A stretch of 64,000 nucleotides of DNA from PALSA-610 sp038239145 (GTDB lineage: Bacteria > Actinomycetota > Acidimicrobiia > IMCC26256 > PALSA-610): the NCBI GenBank assembly GCA_038239145.1, contig JBBSFB010000021.1:5377-69376 (forward strand), read 5' to 3'. Below are positions 29,984 to 38,948 of this stretch, one piece after another (the first letter of the stretch is position 1; each line of letters begins with the position of its first letter). A program made the translations under genes and the position numbers. The notes beneath the pieces are model-generated. The model was not told the origin of the DNA, made no database searches, and saw nothing but the letters and a program-made list of their open reading frames with translations.

Positions 29984-30115
29984 GCCATTGGTCCGAGGAG
30001 ATCGGCACGCAGACGACGTGGGCCGACGTCCCAACCGGTAACAACGCGACCCAGGCGATTCTGAACGACTGAAGACGAACCATTTTGCCTTCGGCGCCGG
30101 CTTCAACGAGTCGGA

Positions 30116-31354
30116 TCAGTCGATAGGAAGGAGTCGATCGATCAGTGATCGTGCGGCGGCGACGACGAGTGCACGGTCGTGAGTTACGACGAACTCGAAT
30201 TGGCGATCGCGGTCCGGACCGTCGTCGCCAAGGTCTCGGGCGATCAGCGCGCCGGCGTAGTGGGGTCCGACAACCACAACTGTCCACTCGCCCACCAGTT
30301 CGTCATCGTGCTCGAGACTCGCGCCGCGAACTCCTCGGGCCGGTACCGGGGCCATGCCGATGCCGAGTGCGCCGACGAGCGCACAGTGTCGGGCGAGTTC
30401 CGCGTAACGACGCCGGGTCGATGGTGTGAAGCGATCGGCCGACTGGAACGAGGCCAACAACACGAGATCAGTGTCGTCGTGACCGAGCGACTCCAGATGG
30501 TGGGACATTCCGAGCAGAACGCGCTTGCGTGCGATTCGCTTCCGTCGTGATTGAGCAATGAGCGAGAACGGTGTCGGCACCGGCGACGGGGGCACGGTGA
30601 ACGCGAGTGGCCCGTGACCTTCCTCGGCGGTTGGTCGCGCTTGTGGATGGCCGAACAACCACCCCTGGCCGAGCGTCGCGCCCAGGGCCAGGGCCTGCTC
30701 GAGATGGCCGGGCGTTTCGATTCCCTCGGCCAACATCGTGGCTCCGGTGACCTCGGTGTGCGCGAGTACGGCCGCCATCACGCGACCCTGGTCGCGTCCC
30801 GGCTGATCTTGGACGAGCGAGATGTCGAGCTTGATGACATCGGGTGCCACGAACGGAAGGATCGTCAGTGAATCCGGGTCGACGCCGACGTCGTCGAGCG
30901 CTATGCCCCAGCCTCGGTCCCTCGCCCAGGCTGCCATCCGTAGCACCTCGGCCGGACTGCGCAAGAGTGACCGTTCGGTGAGCTCGATGACGACCCGGAG
31001 CTCGGACGCAGCCCGGTCGAGCAGCTCGATCGCCCCGGCGGGGATGCTGAGCGCGAAGCTCGACGGCTCAACGTTGACGAAAAGGGTGTGACGCTGCGCC
31101 ATCCCGCTTTCGAGTGCGCCCCGCAGCGCGGCGACCCGACACGCCCAGTCGAGCTCGGCCAACCGGCCCGCCTCGATCGCCGCAGGAAACGCGACCGCAG
31201 GCGAGAGCTCGGCATCATGCCAGCGGGCGAGAGCTTCGAAGGCAACCACACCTCGGCTGTCGAGCTCGACGATCGGCTGAAACGCCGCATAGAGGTTCTC
31301 GGGATCGAGGGCCCGGTCAACAACCGGGCCTCGGGAGACGCTGACCGCACTCAT
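30116..31354 (-). CDS. EAL-domain c-di-GMP phosphodiesterase with DICT sensor domain
   Basis: 412 aa from ATG 31354, with GGAGG 7 bases upstream. N-terminal EAL domain keeps the catalytic set: FEALARW (residues 39-45), FVNVEPSSF, ELTERSL, LDDVGVDP (DDFG variant), IKLDISLV and AEGIETPGH. C-terminal half (about 255-405) matches the DICT sensory domain: SLIAQSRRKRIARKR..., LVLLASFQSADRFTPSTRRR, YAELARHCALVGALG. DICT domains accompany EAL/GGDEF proteins and are proposed light-response modules. Predicted to hydrolyse c-di-GMP; diverges from a type IV pilin gene, a usual c-di-GMP output. Confidence 0.88.
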   Translation of the reverse strand: MSAVSVSRGPVVDRALDPENLYAAFQPIVELDSRGVVAFEALARWHDAELSPAVAFPAAIEAGRLAELDWACRVAALRGALESGMAQRHTLFVNVEPSSFALSIPAGAIELLDRAASELRVVIELTERSLLRSPAEVLRMAAWARDRGWGIALDDVGVDPDSLTILPFVAPDVIKLDISLVQDQPGRDQGRVMAAVLAHTEVTGATMLAEGIETPGHLEQALALGATLGQGWLFGHPQARPTAEEGHGPLAFTVPPSPVPTPFSLIAQSRRKRIARKRVLLGMSHHLESLGHDDTDLVLLASFQSADRFTPSTRRRYAELARHCALVGALGIGMAPVPARGVRGASLEHDDELVGEWTVVVVGPHYAGALIARDLGDDGPDRDRQFEFVVTHDRALVVAAARSLIDRLLPID

Positions 31355-31638
31355 GCCGTACCTCCGAGAGGTTCGCTGCCCGTCGCAGGAGATCGGCAGC
31401 TCGGACCCACCGCCCAAGCCGCTTTCGCTCCGACGGCCGGCATTCTGCGCAATCGGGCGTTCCGCTGCGGTGTGCGTACCGCACGAGAACCTGTGGTGAG
31501 CAGTCATGTTGTGCGGCGACGGCGGTCACGCCACGGTTTGGACCGAAGGTCCGACGGCGCTTGCGAATCACATCAGTGTGTGGAGAAGCGGTCGATAGAT
31601 CAGCATTGCCAATCCGATGCCAGAGCAAGGGGACCCGC

Positions 31639-32094
31639 ATGCGATCTCTCGTCCGCGGCGCGCGGCACGATGACGAGACGGGTTTCACCCTGATCGAACT
31701 CATGGTGGTCGTGTTGATCATCGCGATCCTGATCGCGATTGCGATTCCGACGTTCTTGGGCGCGCGCTCGCGTGCCCAGGATCGATCGGTGCAGTCCGAC
31801 CTGCGTAACGGGCTGACGGCCGAGAAGACCTACTACGCCGACAAGCAGGCCTACAGCGCGACCACGGCCACGATGGCAGCAGTCGAACCGACCCTGAAGT
31901 GGGGGACCGGACTCACCGTGTCCGTGAGTCCCGACACGCTTTCGGTGTGCCTGCAGGAGACCTCGAAGTCCGGCACCGTTTTTGGTCTGCTCGATATCTC
32001 GGCGGGCGTCAACGCGGGCACCTATTACGGCAAAGTTGCGTGCGGCACGCCTGCCAACGGCGCTGTGACGGGTGGCTACATCAGCAGCTGGTAG
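31639..32094 (+). CDS. Type IV pilin-like protein
   Basis: 151 aa. AAGGGGA is 5 bases before ATG 31639. A short basic/acidic leader ends in Gly15 followed by FTLIELMVVVLIIAILIAIA: prepilin peptidase site G/F with Glu at +5 and the N-methylated hydrophobic helix. Mature domain has two Cys (SVCLQETSK; KVACGTPA) that probably form the C-terminal disulfide loop. No assembly ATPase, PilC or peptidase gene is in the window, so export genes must lie elsewhere. Confidence 0.92.
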   Translation: MRSLVRGARHDDETGFTLIELMVVVLIIAILIAIAIPTFLGARSRAQDRSVQSDLRNGLTAEKTYYADKQAYSATTATMAAVEPTLKWGTGLTVSVSPDTLSVCLQETSKSGTVFGLLDISAGVNAGTYYGKVACGTPANGAVTGGYISSW

Positions 32095-32286
32095 CGAGCG
32101 CTCGCCGCGCCGACGTGGGTGGGCCGCGCCCGCGCTCGCGCCCGCGCCACGAGTTGTCGTCGCCTGACTTCCGGGGACTTCGGCGCCCGTTGGTGGGACC
32201 TTTGGCCCTCCCCAGAGAACCCCCTCGAGCCGACAGTGGTCGTAAGAGGACTCGCGTCTGGCAGTCCCCTGGGGATGAGGAGCTCC

Positions 32287-32910
32287 ATGACTACGACTCT
32301 GGATCGCACGAGCACTACTGCAGTGCCGACCACCGTGACGGAACACGAGGGATCGGCGCGCGACGATCAATCACCCACATTGACGCCTCTGAGTCGGCGA
32401 GTTCTCGAGGTTGGACTCACGGGTGCGCGCCTTGTCATCGGCTTCGAGTTCCTGTGGGCCTTTCTCGACAAGATGTTCGGGTTCGGCTACAGCACGGGGA
32501 GCGCAAAGGCCTGGATCCACGGCGGTTCGCCGACGACCGGATTCCTTTCCCACGCCGACGGCGGACCGTTGCGCGGCACCTTCCACTGGCTCGCAGGCAT
32601 GACCGCGGTCGACTACCTGTTCATGGCGGGGCTCCTCGGGGTGGGCGTCGCGCTCGTCGTCGGCGTCGCTCTGCGTCCGGCTGCGATCGCGGGTTGCACG
32701 ATGCTCGCCATGATGTACATCGCGGTGTGGCCCTTCGCCAAGATCGCCGGCGGCCAGCCGACCGGTTCGGTGAACCCGATCGTCGACGACCACATCGTCA
32801 GCATCGTTGCCCTGATCGTGGTCGGTGCGCTCGCCGCATGGAGCATCGGTCCGATCAGCCGGCGCTGGTCGGAGTTCAGCATCGTGAAGTCGCACTCCTG
32901 GATGCGGTAG
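32287..32910 (+). CDS. DoxX-family membrane protein
   Basis: 207 aa. GAGGAG 5 bases before ATG 32287 selects this start. Four spans: LVIGFEFLWAFLDKMFG, VDYLFMAGLLGVGVALVVGV, AIAGCTMLAMMYIAVWPF and IVSIVALIVVGALAAW. DoxX proteins are linked to thiosulfate/sulfur metabolism or redox stress complexes. Followed by an alcohol dehydrogenase 55 bp downstream. Confidence 0.82.
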   Translation: MTTTLDRTSTTAVPTTVTEHEGSARDDQSPTLTPLSRRVLEVGLTGARLVIGFEFLWAFLDKMFGFGYSTGSAKAWIHGGSPTTGFLSHADGGPLRGTFHWLAGMTAVDYLFMAGLLGVGVALVVGVALRPAAIAGCTMLAMMYIAVWPFAKIAGGQPTGSVNPIVDDHIVSIVALIVVGALAAWSIGPISRRWSEFSIVKSHSWMR

Positions 32911-32965
32911 CCCCTAACGACCGCACCCGCACCCGCACTGCAACGTGACCGAAGGAGAATCCGTC

Positions 32966-34009
32966 ATGAAAGCACTCGTGTACCACAGTCCGGGCAACAA
33001 GGGCTGGGAAGACGTCGCCAAGCCGGAGATCCGTGACGACACCGATGCGATCGTTCGCGTCGACGCCACGACGATCTGTGGCACCGACCTGCACATCCTG
33101 AAGGGCGACCTTCCCGCAGTAACCGACGGGCGCATCCTCGGTCACGAAGCAGTCGGTACCGTCGAAACAGTCGGGAGCGGAGTCAAGACGGTCCGGCCCG
33201 GCGATCGTGTTCTCGTGTCGTGCGTCACTGCGTGCGGTGCGTGTCGGTACTGCCGCGAAGGTCGGTACGGTCAGTGTCTCGGTGGCGGCGGTTGGATCCT
33301 CGGGAACACGATCGACGGCACGCAGGCGGAGTTCGTCCGGGTGCCGTTCGCCGATACGTCGACCTACCCGGCTCCGGCCGGTGTCGCCGACGAAGAGCTG
33401 TTGATGCTGGCCGACATCCTTCCGACCGGCTACGAGGTCGGCGTGCTCAACGGCCAGGTGCGACCGGGCGACGTCGTTGCAGTTGTCGGTTCGGGACCGA
33501 TCGGCCTTTCGGCGATCATGGGCGCCCGGCTCTACAGCCCGAGCCATATCGTCGCCATCGACCAGGCCGACGCGCGACTCGAAGCGGCCAAGCTCTTCGG
33601 CGCAGACGTGACGGTCAACAACAGTCGCGAGGATGCGCTTGCAGCTGTTCACGAGCTGACCGACGGTCTCGGTGCCGACGTGGCGATCGAGGCGGTCGGG
33701 GTTCCGGCCACGTTCGAGCTCGCGACGCGCTTGATCCGTCCCGGAGGACGAGTCGCCAACATCGGCGTGCACGGCGAGCCCGCGACGTTGCACCTCGAAG
33801 ACCTCTGGACCCGCGACGTCACCATCACGACCGGTCTCGTCGATACCAACTCGACACCGACCTTGCTCAAGCTCGTCCGCGGTCACCAACTCGACGCGAC
33901 GCGCTTCGTCACCCATCATTTCGCGCTCGACGCCATGGACGAGGCATACGACGTGTTTTCCCGAGCGGCCGAGACGGGTGCCCTCAAGGTGCTGCTCAGC
34001 CGAACCTGA
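32966..34009 (+). CDS. Zinc-dependent medium-chain alcohol dehydrogenase
   Basis: 347 aa, GAAGGAG 8 bases before ATG 32966. Seen: catalytic zinc CGTDLHIL (Cys and following Asp/His), GHEAVGTVE, four-Cys structural zinc loop from CVTACGACRYCREGRYGQC (three to four Cys in the usual spacing), and Rossmann motif VVGSGPIGLSAI. NAD(P)-dependent oxidation of alcohols or reduction of aldehydes; similar to threonine-dehydrogenase/Tdh-like and glutathione-independent formaldehyde-type ADHs, substrate unknown. Probably co-transcribed with DoxX. Confidence 0.9.
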   Translation: MKALVYHSPGNKGWEDVAKPEIRDDTDAIVRVDATTICGTDLHILKGDLPAVTDGRILGHEAVGTVETVGSGVKTVRPGDRVLVSCVTACGACRYCREGRYGQCLGGGGWILGNTIDGTQAEFVRVPFADTSTYPAPAGVADEELLMLADILPTGYEVGVLNGQVRPGDVVAVVGSGPIGLSAIMGARLYSPSHIVAIDQADARLEAAKLFGADVTVNNSREDALAAVHELTDGLGADVAIEAVGVPATFELATRLIRPGGRVANIGVHGEPATLHLEDLWTRDVTITTGLVDTNSTPTLLKLVRGHQLDATRFVTHHFALDAMDEAYDVFSRAAETGALKVLLSRT

Positions 34010-34146
34010 CGCGCTCGGCCGGGCTCGGTGGTGCGGAGCGACGTTTCCGACGAGCGGCGACGGCCCCGGCGATGGTGTCGCAACCGGAGCACAACCTTTC
34101 GGGTTCCCGGACAACCGGGCGGAGCCCCCCGGGGAAGACGTCGTAG

Positions 34147-34371
34147 GTGCCGACCTACAGGTATTTCGCGCCGGACGATCCTGCACCGCACGTCGTCGTC
34201 GCGGCGCGGTGCCAACAGGGCGGTAGAAACGTCGACTTCTACGAGGTCACTGCGTTCGATGAACCGCTGGCGACGTTGGCGAGCTGGATCTCCGTCATTG
34301 CGGTCGGCGAGGTCGAGGTCGTCGACTGGGGCGGGTCGACGCCATGCCGGTCGGTCAGTGCCGCTCGCTGA
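34147..34371 (+). CDS. Doubtful small hypothetical protein (74 aa)
   Basis: GTG start, no ribosome site. Composition is protein-like (PTYRYFAPDDPAPHVVVAAR, LATLASWISVIAVGEVEVVDW) rather than the Arg-rich pattern of antisense frames. No motif recognised. Its end overlaps the converging SRPBCC gene by 17 bases. Confidence 0.4.
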   Translation: MPTYRYFAPDDPAPHVVVAARCQQGGRNVDFYEVTAFDEPLATLASWISVIAVGEVEVVDWGGSTPCRSVSAAR

Positions 34372-34792
34372 GGTGGACGAGACGGCGAAGCGACAGCGCG
34401 TTGCGGACGTGCGTGGCGATCTCGAGTGCCGGTGACCACCAGGCTCGTACGGGGCCGCTCTTCGGTTCTTCGGTCATCGTGATGCGCGTTCGATGACCTT
34501 CGCCGAGGGCCTCGAGGTCGAGGGTCACGACACCGATGCCGACGGGCCGGAATCGCACCTCGAGGACGACCCGTCGATCGGGTTCGACGGAGATGAGTTG
34601 CGAAGAGTCCTTGATGTCGATTCCGGGAACGCCGACGGTGTGGTGGAATCTCGCTCCCGGTGCCGGCCAGTTTTCGTCGACGGTGCGGACCCGTTTCGAT
34701 CCGACGACCCACTTGGCGTAGGCGTAGGGGTCGAGGAGCACGGTGTAGACGTCGTGGGCCGACGCGGCGGCGTCGATTCGGTTGACAGTCAT
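34355..34792 (-). CDS. SRPBCC-family (polyketide cyclase/dehydrase-like) protein
   Basis: 145 aa. GGAGG 6 bases before ATG 34792. Seen: MTVNRIDAAASAHDVYTVLL, YAKWVVGSKRVRTVD, PGARFHHTVGVPGIDIKDSS and a helix near the C-terminus, the START/SRPBCC helix-grip pattern with its hydrophobic cavity. Ligand unknown. Confidence 0.75.
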   Translation of the reverse strand: MTVNRIDAAASAHDVYTVLLDPYAYAKWVVGSKRVRTVDENWPAPGARFHHTVGVPGIDIKDSSQLISVEPDRRVVLEVRFRPVGIGVVTLDLEALGEGHRTRITMTEEPKSGPVRAWWSPALEIATHVRNALSLRRLVHLSERH

Positions 34793-34854
34793 CGTGGCCT
34801 CCAGGATCGGGTTGATGTGTCGAGCTCGGATGATTAACGCAGCTTCGGCGTCGT

Positions 34855-34985
34855 TCAACCGTTTTGGCGAGCCGGGGGAGCAGCGTCATTTCTTCGGCGG
34901 CGACATGATTGGTGACGGCTTGGCGTAGCGCGGCGACCGTGTCGACCAACGGCGGGCCCTCGAGTTGTGAGAGGCTGCCGGACAC
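34855..34985 (-). pseudogene. Remnant of a hemerythrin HHE-domain protein
   Basis: Reads LVDTVAALRQAVTNHVAAEE then MTLLPRLAKTVE. The helix AxRxAVxxHVAxEExxLLPRL is the last part of a hemerythrin-like cation-binding domain. The N-terminal HHE helices are missing and the frame then runs into unrelated Arg/Ser-rich sequence. Confidence 0.5.
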
Positions 34986-35080
34986 ACCCGCTACCCACAG
35001 CAACGGGCCGCGAACCCGATCCCCTCGCTGGTTCGATCGCCTGGGTACTTCGCGGGTTTGGGACTACCGCGGTGCTGGTA

Positions 35081-35509
35081 ATGAGCGCACATGAACTCGC
35101 CGGAGTGGTGCCCGTGACGCGGGAGACGCCGAGCACGCGGCCGTCGACACTCGCCCGGCCGGGCGTGTTCGTCGATGTTGGCGGGACGCTGCTCGACACC
35201 GACTATCTCCACGCCCTCGTGTGGGCCCGAGCGTCGTCCGACGTGGGCGAATGGGCGCCCATGAACGCGATCCATCGTTTCGGCGGGATGGGGGCCGATC
35301 ATGTGCTTCCAGAGCTGCTCGGTCGGGACATCGGTGGTGGCGCGGACGCACAGGGACGCCACTTCGACCAGCTGAAGCGCGAGGTCCGCCCGCTTCCGGG
35401 CACGGTCGGGCACGCGGGCGACGCGCAGCGATCGAAACCTGCGCCGACATCTTCGAAACCCCCGGGAACAAGGACCGGGACGAGCACGAGCTCGCCCATC
35501 AACGCGTGA
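35081..35509 (+). pseudogene. Decayed HAD-family hydrolase
   Basis: Begins like a HAD phosphatase: GVFVDVGGTLLDTDYLHALV (motif I DxDGTL with the second Asp now Gly), then APMNAIHRFGGMGADHVLPE of the cap. After LPGTV the core with motif II is missing and sequence resumes as RSKPAP, with DIFE-like continuation (ADIFET) only in the next frame; one base appears lost in SKPAPDIF. Internal deletion plus frameshift and a lost catalytic Asp mark it as inactive. Confidence 0.65.
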
Positions 35510-35544
35510 CGAGCCCGTTCCAAATCCCGACCAGGAGTACGCAA

Positions 35545-35649
35545 ATGTCACTGTTAGAGCGCTCGTGGGAGCTCGTCTCCCGGATTGGCCGGCGGCTCGA
35601 TCGCGACAGAGGCGAGCGGGAGCTTCCGGTCGATCCGCTGGCCTCGTGA
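35545..35649 (+). CDS. 34-aa basic/amphipathic small protein
   Basis: ATG 35545 has AGGAG 7 bases upstream, an excellent ribosome site. Product MSLLERSWELVSRIGRRLDR, DRGERELPVDPLAS: an amphipathic helix with basic face and acidic-proline tail. Unrecognised; could be a remnant C-terminus but the ribosome site argues for expression. Confidence 0.5.
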   Translation: MSLLERSWELVSRIGRRLDRDRGERELPVDPLAS

Positions 35650-35658
35650 GCGAGGCAG

Positions 35659-35994
35659 CTAGCGCTCGAACGTGTTCTCGCCCATGTACAGCATGACCGG
35701 GAGCTCGCCGTGGTCGGGATGGGGCTGGGTCATGCCCTCGGCGTACCGATACAGCGCGGTTCGCTTCTCGCCGTTTTTGGCGAAACCCAGCCGAAGCGAT
35801 CCCGGCGCGGGCGGAGCCAGCGCCAGTTGACCGTGGTACTTACCGTTCTCGAGCATGACGTACCGCAGCGCGTTGTCCCGCGGTACACCCGCTCGACCGT
35901 TCGGGCGTGGATCTGACGACTCGGCCGTCTCGTCCGTGGACGGATCCCGCACGGGTACGGGAGCGCCGCAGTGAAGGCATTCGATAACAGCCAT
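35659..35994 (-). CDS. Hypothetical protein with N-terminal zinc-ribbon-like Cys pair
   Basis: 111 aa. AAGGGGG lies 5 bases before ATG 35994. Starts MAVIECLHCGAPVPV (CxxC, half of a zinc ribbon), then a polar linker and a folded-looking domain RYVMLENGKYHGQLALAPP, GSLRLGFAKNGEKRTALYRY, ELPVMLYMGENTFER. No function recognised. Confidence 0.65.
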   Translation of the reverse strand: MAVIECLHCGAPVPVRDPSTDETAESSDPRPNGRAGVPRDNALRYVMLENGKYHGQLALAPPAPGSLRLGFAKNGEKRTALYRYAEGMTQPHPDHGELPVMLYMGENTFER

Positions 35995-36263
35995 CGTTCC
36001 CCCTTACTCAGCGAAGAAGAACAACCGAAACCAATCGGAGCTGTCGTTCCCGGTCCGAGGCAACGCGAAACCTCCGGTCGGCAAACCACGGCATTTCCGA
36101 GCGGAGACCTGGTGGACGATTATTCGGCCGAACCGCCTCGCCGAAACTCGTGAGCTCCCTCTCCTATGGAGCGTACGAGTTGGGCAACTTGGTCCATGCG
36201 GTCGCGAAGCGTCGTGCGTCCCACGAGCTGCCGAACGCCACGCCAATCGCGAGCGTCGGGGAG

Positions 36264-38942
36264 TCATCCTCTTCGTGCAGAGCTCGTAAACCCGAAACGT
36301 CGCTTCGACCCCTGGGCGCCGTTCGCGACTGCTTCGACGATGCGCCGTTTTGTCCGATCGTCGAGCTTGGCCCCGCGGTGATCGGTGAGGTCGAAGTGGT
36401 CGGTTGCGTCGGTTCCGTCGGTTGTCACGCGGGCGGCATGGACATTGACGCGAACGGCGGAGAAGGCGACTGCGAGAGCATGCAACGAGCCGAGTTGGTC
36501 GGGGCCGGTAGCGATACAACGGGTATGCCAGGGCGATCCCGTGTCGTCGAAGACGAGGGTCAAGTGGGGGGCGGGCGCCGAGGTCAACGGCAGGAGTACG
36601 GCGGCCGAGAGGTCGTGCTCCAGCACGCGTTCGTCGGGAATCCGACCGGCGTGCGCGCGATAGGTGGCCAGTGCAACGCCATCACCCCAAGTCGCAAGCG
36701 ACGCCTCCGTGATCGAGCAGTCGAGATCGACGAATACAGCAGTCGTGTATGCCAACAAGCCCACGCGGTCGCGCGCCACGATCTCGATCTGGATGTAGTC
36801 CGGTTTCCCCTGCACGGCAGCTTTCAGTTCGTCGCCGACGGGCGGTGGTTCGCAGAGTGACGCTTGTCTTGCGAGATCCTCGGGCCCCTGGGACAGGACG
36901 AGCATCCTGGGCGCGGTCGCGATCCGCGCGCGCACGGACTCCCGCATGACCAGGCTGCGCGCCTTCGCCCGGCGTCGTTCGATCTCATTGCTGGCATCCG
37001 GGCCCACGACGTCCGGGTGGGCGAGCGCAGCGCTGATGAGCTCGTACAGCGTGTGCAGTCGCTCGCGGTCTTCCGCCGACATCGGATCCGGTGCGGCTCG
37101 GGACAGCAGGTAGAGGGCTCGAGCCTGTTCTTCGGTTTCGAGGTGTACGGCGATCTGTTGCACCGCGTCCTCGGTCAGCGCGTCCCAGCGGCGGGCCGCG
37201 GCCAACAGGAGTTCGGCGTCGGACACGAGGCCGACCACCCGCTGTTCGACCGCGTTTCCGAGCCCGAGTCGTTGCACCGTCTGGCGGCCGACCGAGACCG
37301 AATCCGGCGACGAGTCTCCGCACGCATCGAGCACGAGCGCGGTCAGGAGAACCGATCGCCATGCGACCGGACCGTCGACACTGAGCTCGTGTACCGCGAC
37401 CAATCGAGGGAACTGAAGGCTGGAGAGAGGATCGAGCTCGAACGCGTCGGCTCGTTGCCCCGCGAGCGCATCATCGAGCTCCGGCAGCGACCGCTGCAGG
37501 ATTCCCGTTCCGATCAGCAACCGCCACGAACGAGGGCTTCCGTCACGCAGCAGCTTGAAGAACTCGGCCCGGCTCGGCTCGTCCCACTTTCGGGTGCCGG
37601 CCGGGAAGTTGTCGAGCCAATCCGACAACGCGGGCGAAGCAGGGTGCTCGGAGCACAGAAGTGCCGCGCGCAATGCGACGACCAGCGCGTCGCTCGGTAC
37701 CGGCTCGGCGTGGAGCTCGACCAGGCCCGAACGCCCGACCCGGACGAGCGCAGCACCTGCCGTCGAGGTCGCGCCAGTTGCCCCCGTGCGCTTCGCCCGG
37801 AGCGCGAGCAGTCTCCACCGCAGTGCCGGCGGTGTCGCAACCGTCGTCACGAGCACAACGAGGAGCAATGCCGCGTAGACGTTCTGACCGAAGACGTGCT
37901 GATTCAGGCCGATCGTCGCGAAGATCAAGCCGACCTCTCCGCGCGGGATCATTCCGATCCCGACGAGAAGACGGTCGCCAGGTGACCCGATCAGACCGAC
38001 GATCGACGCGAGCTTGCCCAGCACCGCAACCACGAGCAGCACCGCGGCCGTCCCGACGACCGCCGGGCGCGCGAACTGGGTCACGTCGGCCTCGATGCCG
38101 ATCTGGAGGAAGAAGACCGGCACGAGGAGGTGTGCGATCGGAGCGAGCTCGGACCGGACGCGGCCGGCCGCCGAGCTGCGAGCCAGCGCGATTCCGGCCA
38201 CGAAGGCGCCGACGATCGGAGCGAGCTGCGCGGCGTGCGCGAGCTCGGAAACCGCGAGAGTGAAGGCCAGCGCAATGACCACGAGTGTCCCCGGCGAGCG
38301 GCTGTAGCGCCGGACCATCGCGAACATCTGGGGCACGACGCGTACGCCGATGAGCGTCGCAAGGACAACGAAGCCCACCGCGACGATCACGACCCAAGCC
38401 ACGCCGAAGATCGAGACGGAACCTTGAGTGACGATGCGCGTCACAACGGTCAAGATGACCAAACCGAGAATGTCGTCGGCTACCGCCGCGCCGAGGACGG
38501 TTCTGGCTTCGACCGATGCGAGCGCGCGCAGATCTCCGAACACGCGGGCCGTGATGCCGACGCTCGTCGCAGTGAGCGCGGCGCCGACGAAGAGCGCTTC
38601 CTTGCCCGACATGCCGAGTGCGATTCCCGCGCCTACTCCCGTCAGCATGGGAACCGCGACTCCGGTGACTGCGACCAGGATCGCGGCTCGGCCCACGCTC
38701 CCCAATTCCGCGAGATCCATCTCGAGGCCGACTTCGAGCAACAGCAGGATCACACCGAGTTGCGCGAGCGTTTGCAGCGCCTCGCTCGAGTGCACCCATC
38801 CCAGGACGGAGGGGCCGATGATGATGCCGGCGACGATCTCGCCGACGACTGCGGGGAGGCGGATACGGTCGGCGAGCTCTGCGGCCGCCTTGGCCGCAAG
38901 CAGGACGATCAGGATGTCGAGAAGAATCCGGTTGACGTCCAC
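36264..38942 (-). CDS. CPA2-type Na+/H+ antiporter fused to a GlnD-like region with two ACT domains
   Basis: 892 aa. Residues 1-375 are a cation:proton antiporter: LPAVVGEIVAGIIIGPSVLG, LGVILLLLEVGLEMDL, TATSVGITARVFGDL and VADDILGLVIL (paired Asp 156-157, usual ion site). Residues about 420-700 are soluble and follow the GlnD linker/HD pattern (TGILQRSLPELDDA; LLTALVLDACGD where GlnD has an HD-type HDIGK; ALYLLSRAAPD). ACT 1 at about 716-785 (IEIVARDRVGLLAYTTAVF, TWGDGVALATY) and ACT 2 at about 795-870 (FSAVRVNVHAARVTTDG, FDLTDHRGAKLDDRT) resemble GlnD's C-terminal pair. No nucleotidyltransferase motif is present and the HD residues are lost, so it looks like a sensor, not an enzyme. Third gene after amt and a winged-helix regulator; starts 6 bp after the latter's stop. 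Confidence 0.85.
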   Translation of the reverse strand: MDVNRILLDILIVLLAAKAAAELADRIRLPAVVGEIVAGIIIGPSVLGWVHSSEALQTLAQLGVILLLLEVGLEMDLAELGSVGRAAILVAVTGVAVPMLTGVGAGIALGMSGKEALFVGAALTATSVGITARVFGDLRALASVEARTVLGAAVADDILGLVILTVVTRIVTQGSVSIFGVAWVVIVAVGFVVLATLIGVRVVPQMFAMVRRYSRSPGTLVVIALAFTLAVSELAHAAQLAPIVGAFVAGIALARSSAAGRVRSELAPIAHLLVPVFFLQIGIEADVTQFARPAVVGTAAVLLVVAVLGKLASIVGLIGSPGDRLLVGIGMIPRGEVGLIFATIGLNQHVFGQNVYAALLLVVLVTTVATPPALRWRLLALRAKRTGATGATSTAGAALVRVGRSGLVELHAEPVPSDALVVALRAALLCSEHPASPALSDWLDNFPAGTRKWDEPSRAEFFKLLRDGSPRSWRLLIGTGILQRSLPELDDALAGQRADAFELDPLSSLQFPRLVAVHELSVDGPVAWRSVLLTALVLDACGDSSPDSVSVGRQTVQRLGLGNAVEQRVVGLVSDAELLLAAARRWDALTEDAVQQIAVHLETEEQARALYLLSRAAPDPMSAEDRERLHTLYELISAALAHPDVVGPDASNEIERRRAKARSLVMRESVRARIATAPRMLVLSQGPEDLARQASLCEPPPVGDELKAAVQGKPDYIQIEIVARDRVGLLAYTTAVFVDLDCSITEASLATWGDGVALATYRAHAGRIPDERVLEHDLSAAVLLPLTSAPAPHLTLVFDDTGSPWHTRCIATGPDQLGSLHALAVAFSAVRVNVHAARVTTDGTDATDHFDLTDHRGAKLDDRTKRRIVEAVANGAQGSKRRFGFTSSARRG

Positions 38943-38948
38943 CCCGAG

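Noticed and set aside
32921..32938. CCGCAC repeated three times before the alcohol dehydrogenase
   Set aside because: Very short, GC-biased, and no arrangement that suggests an operator or a CRISPR-like array.
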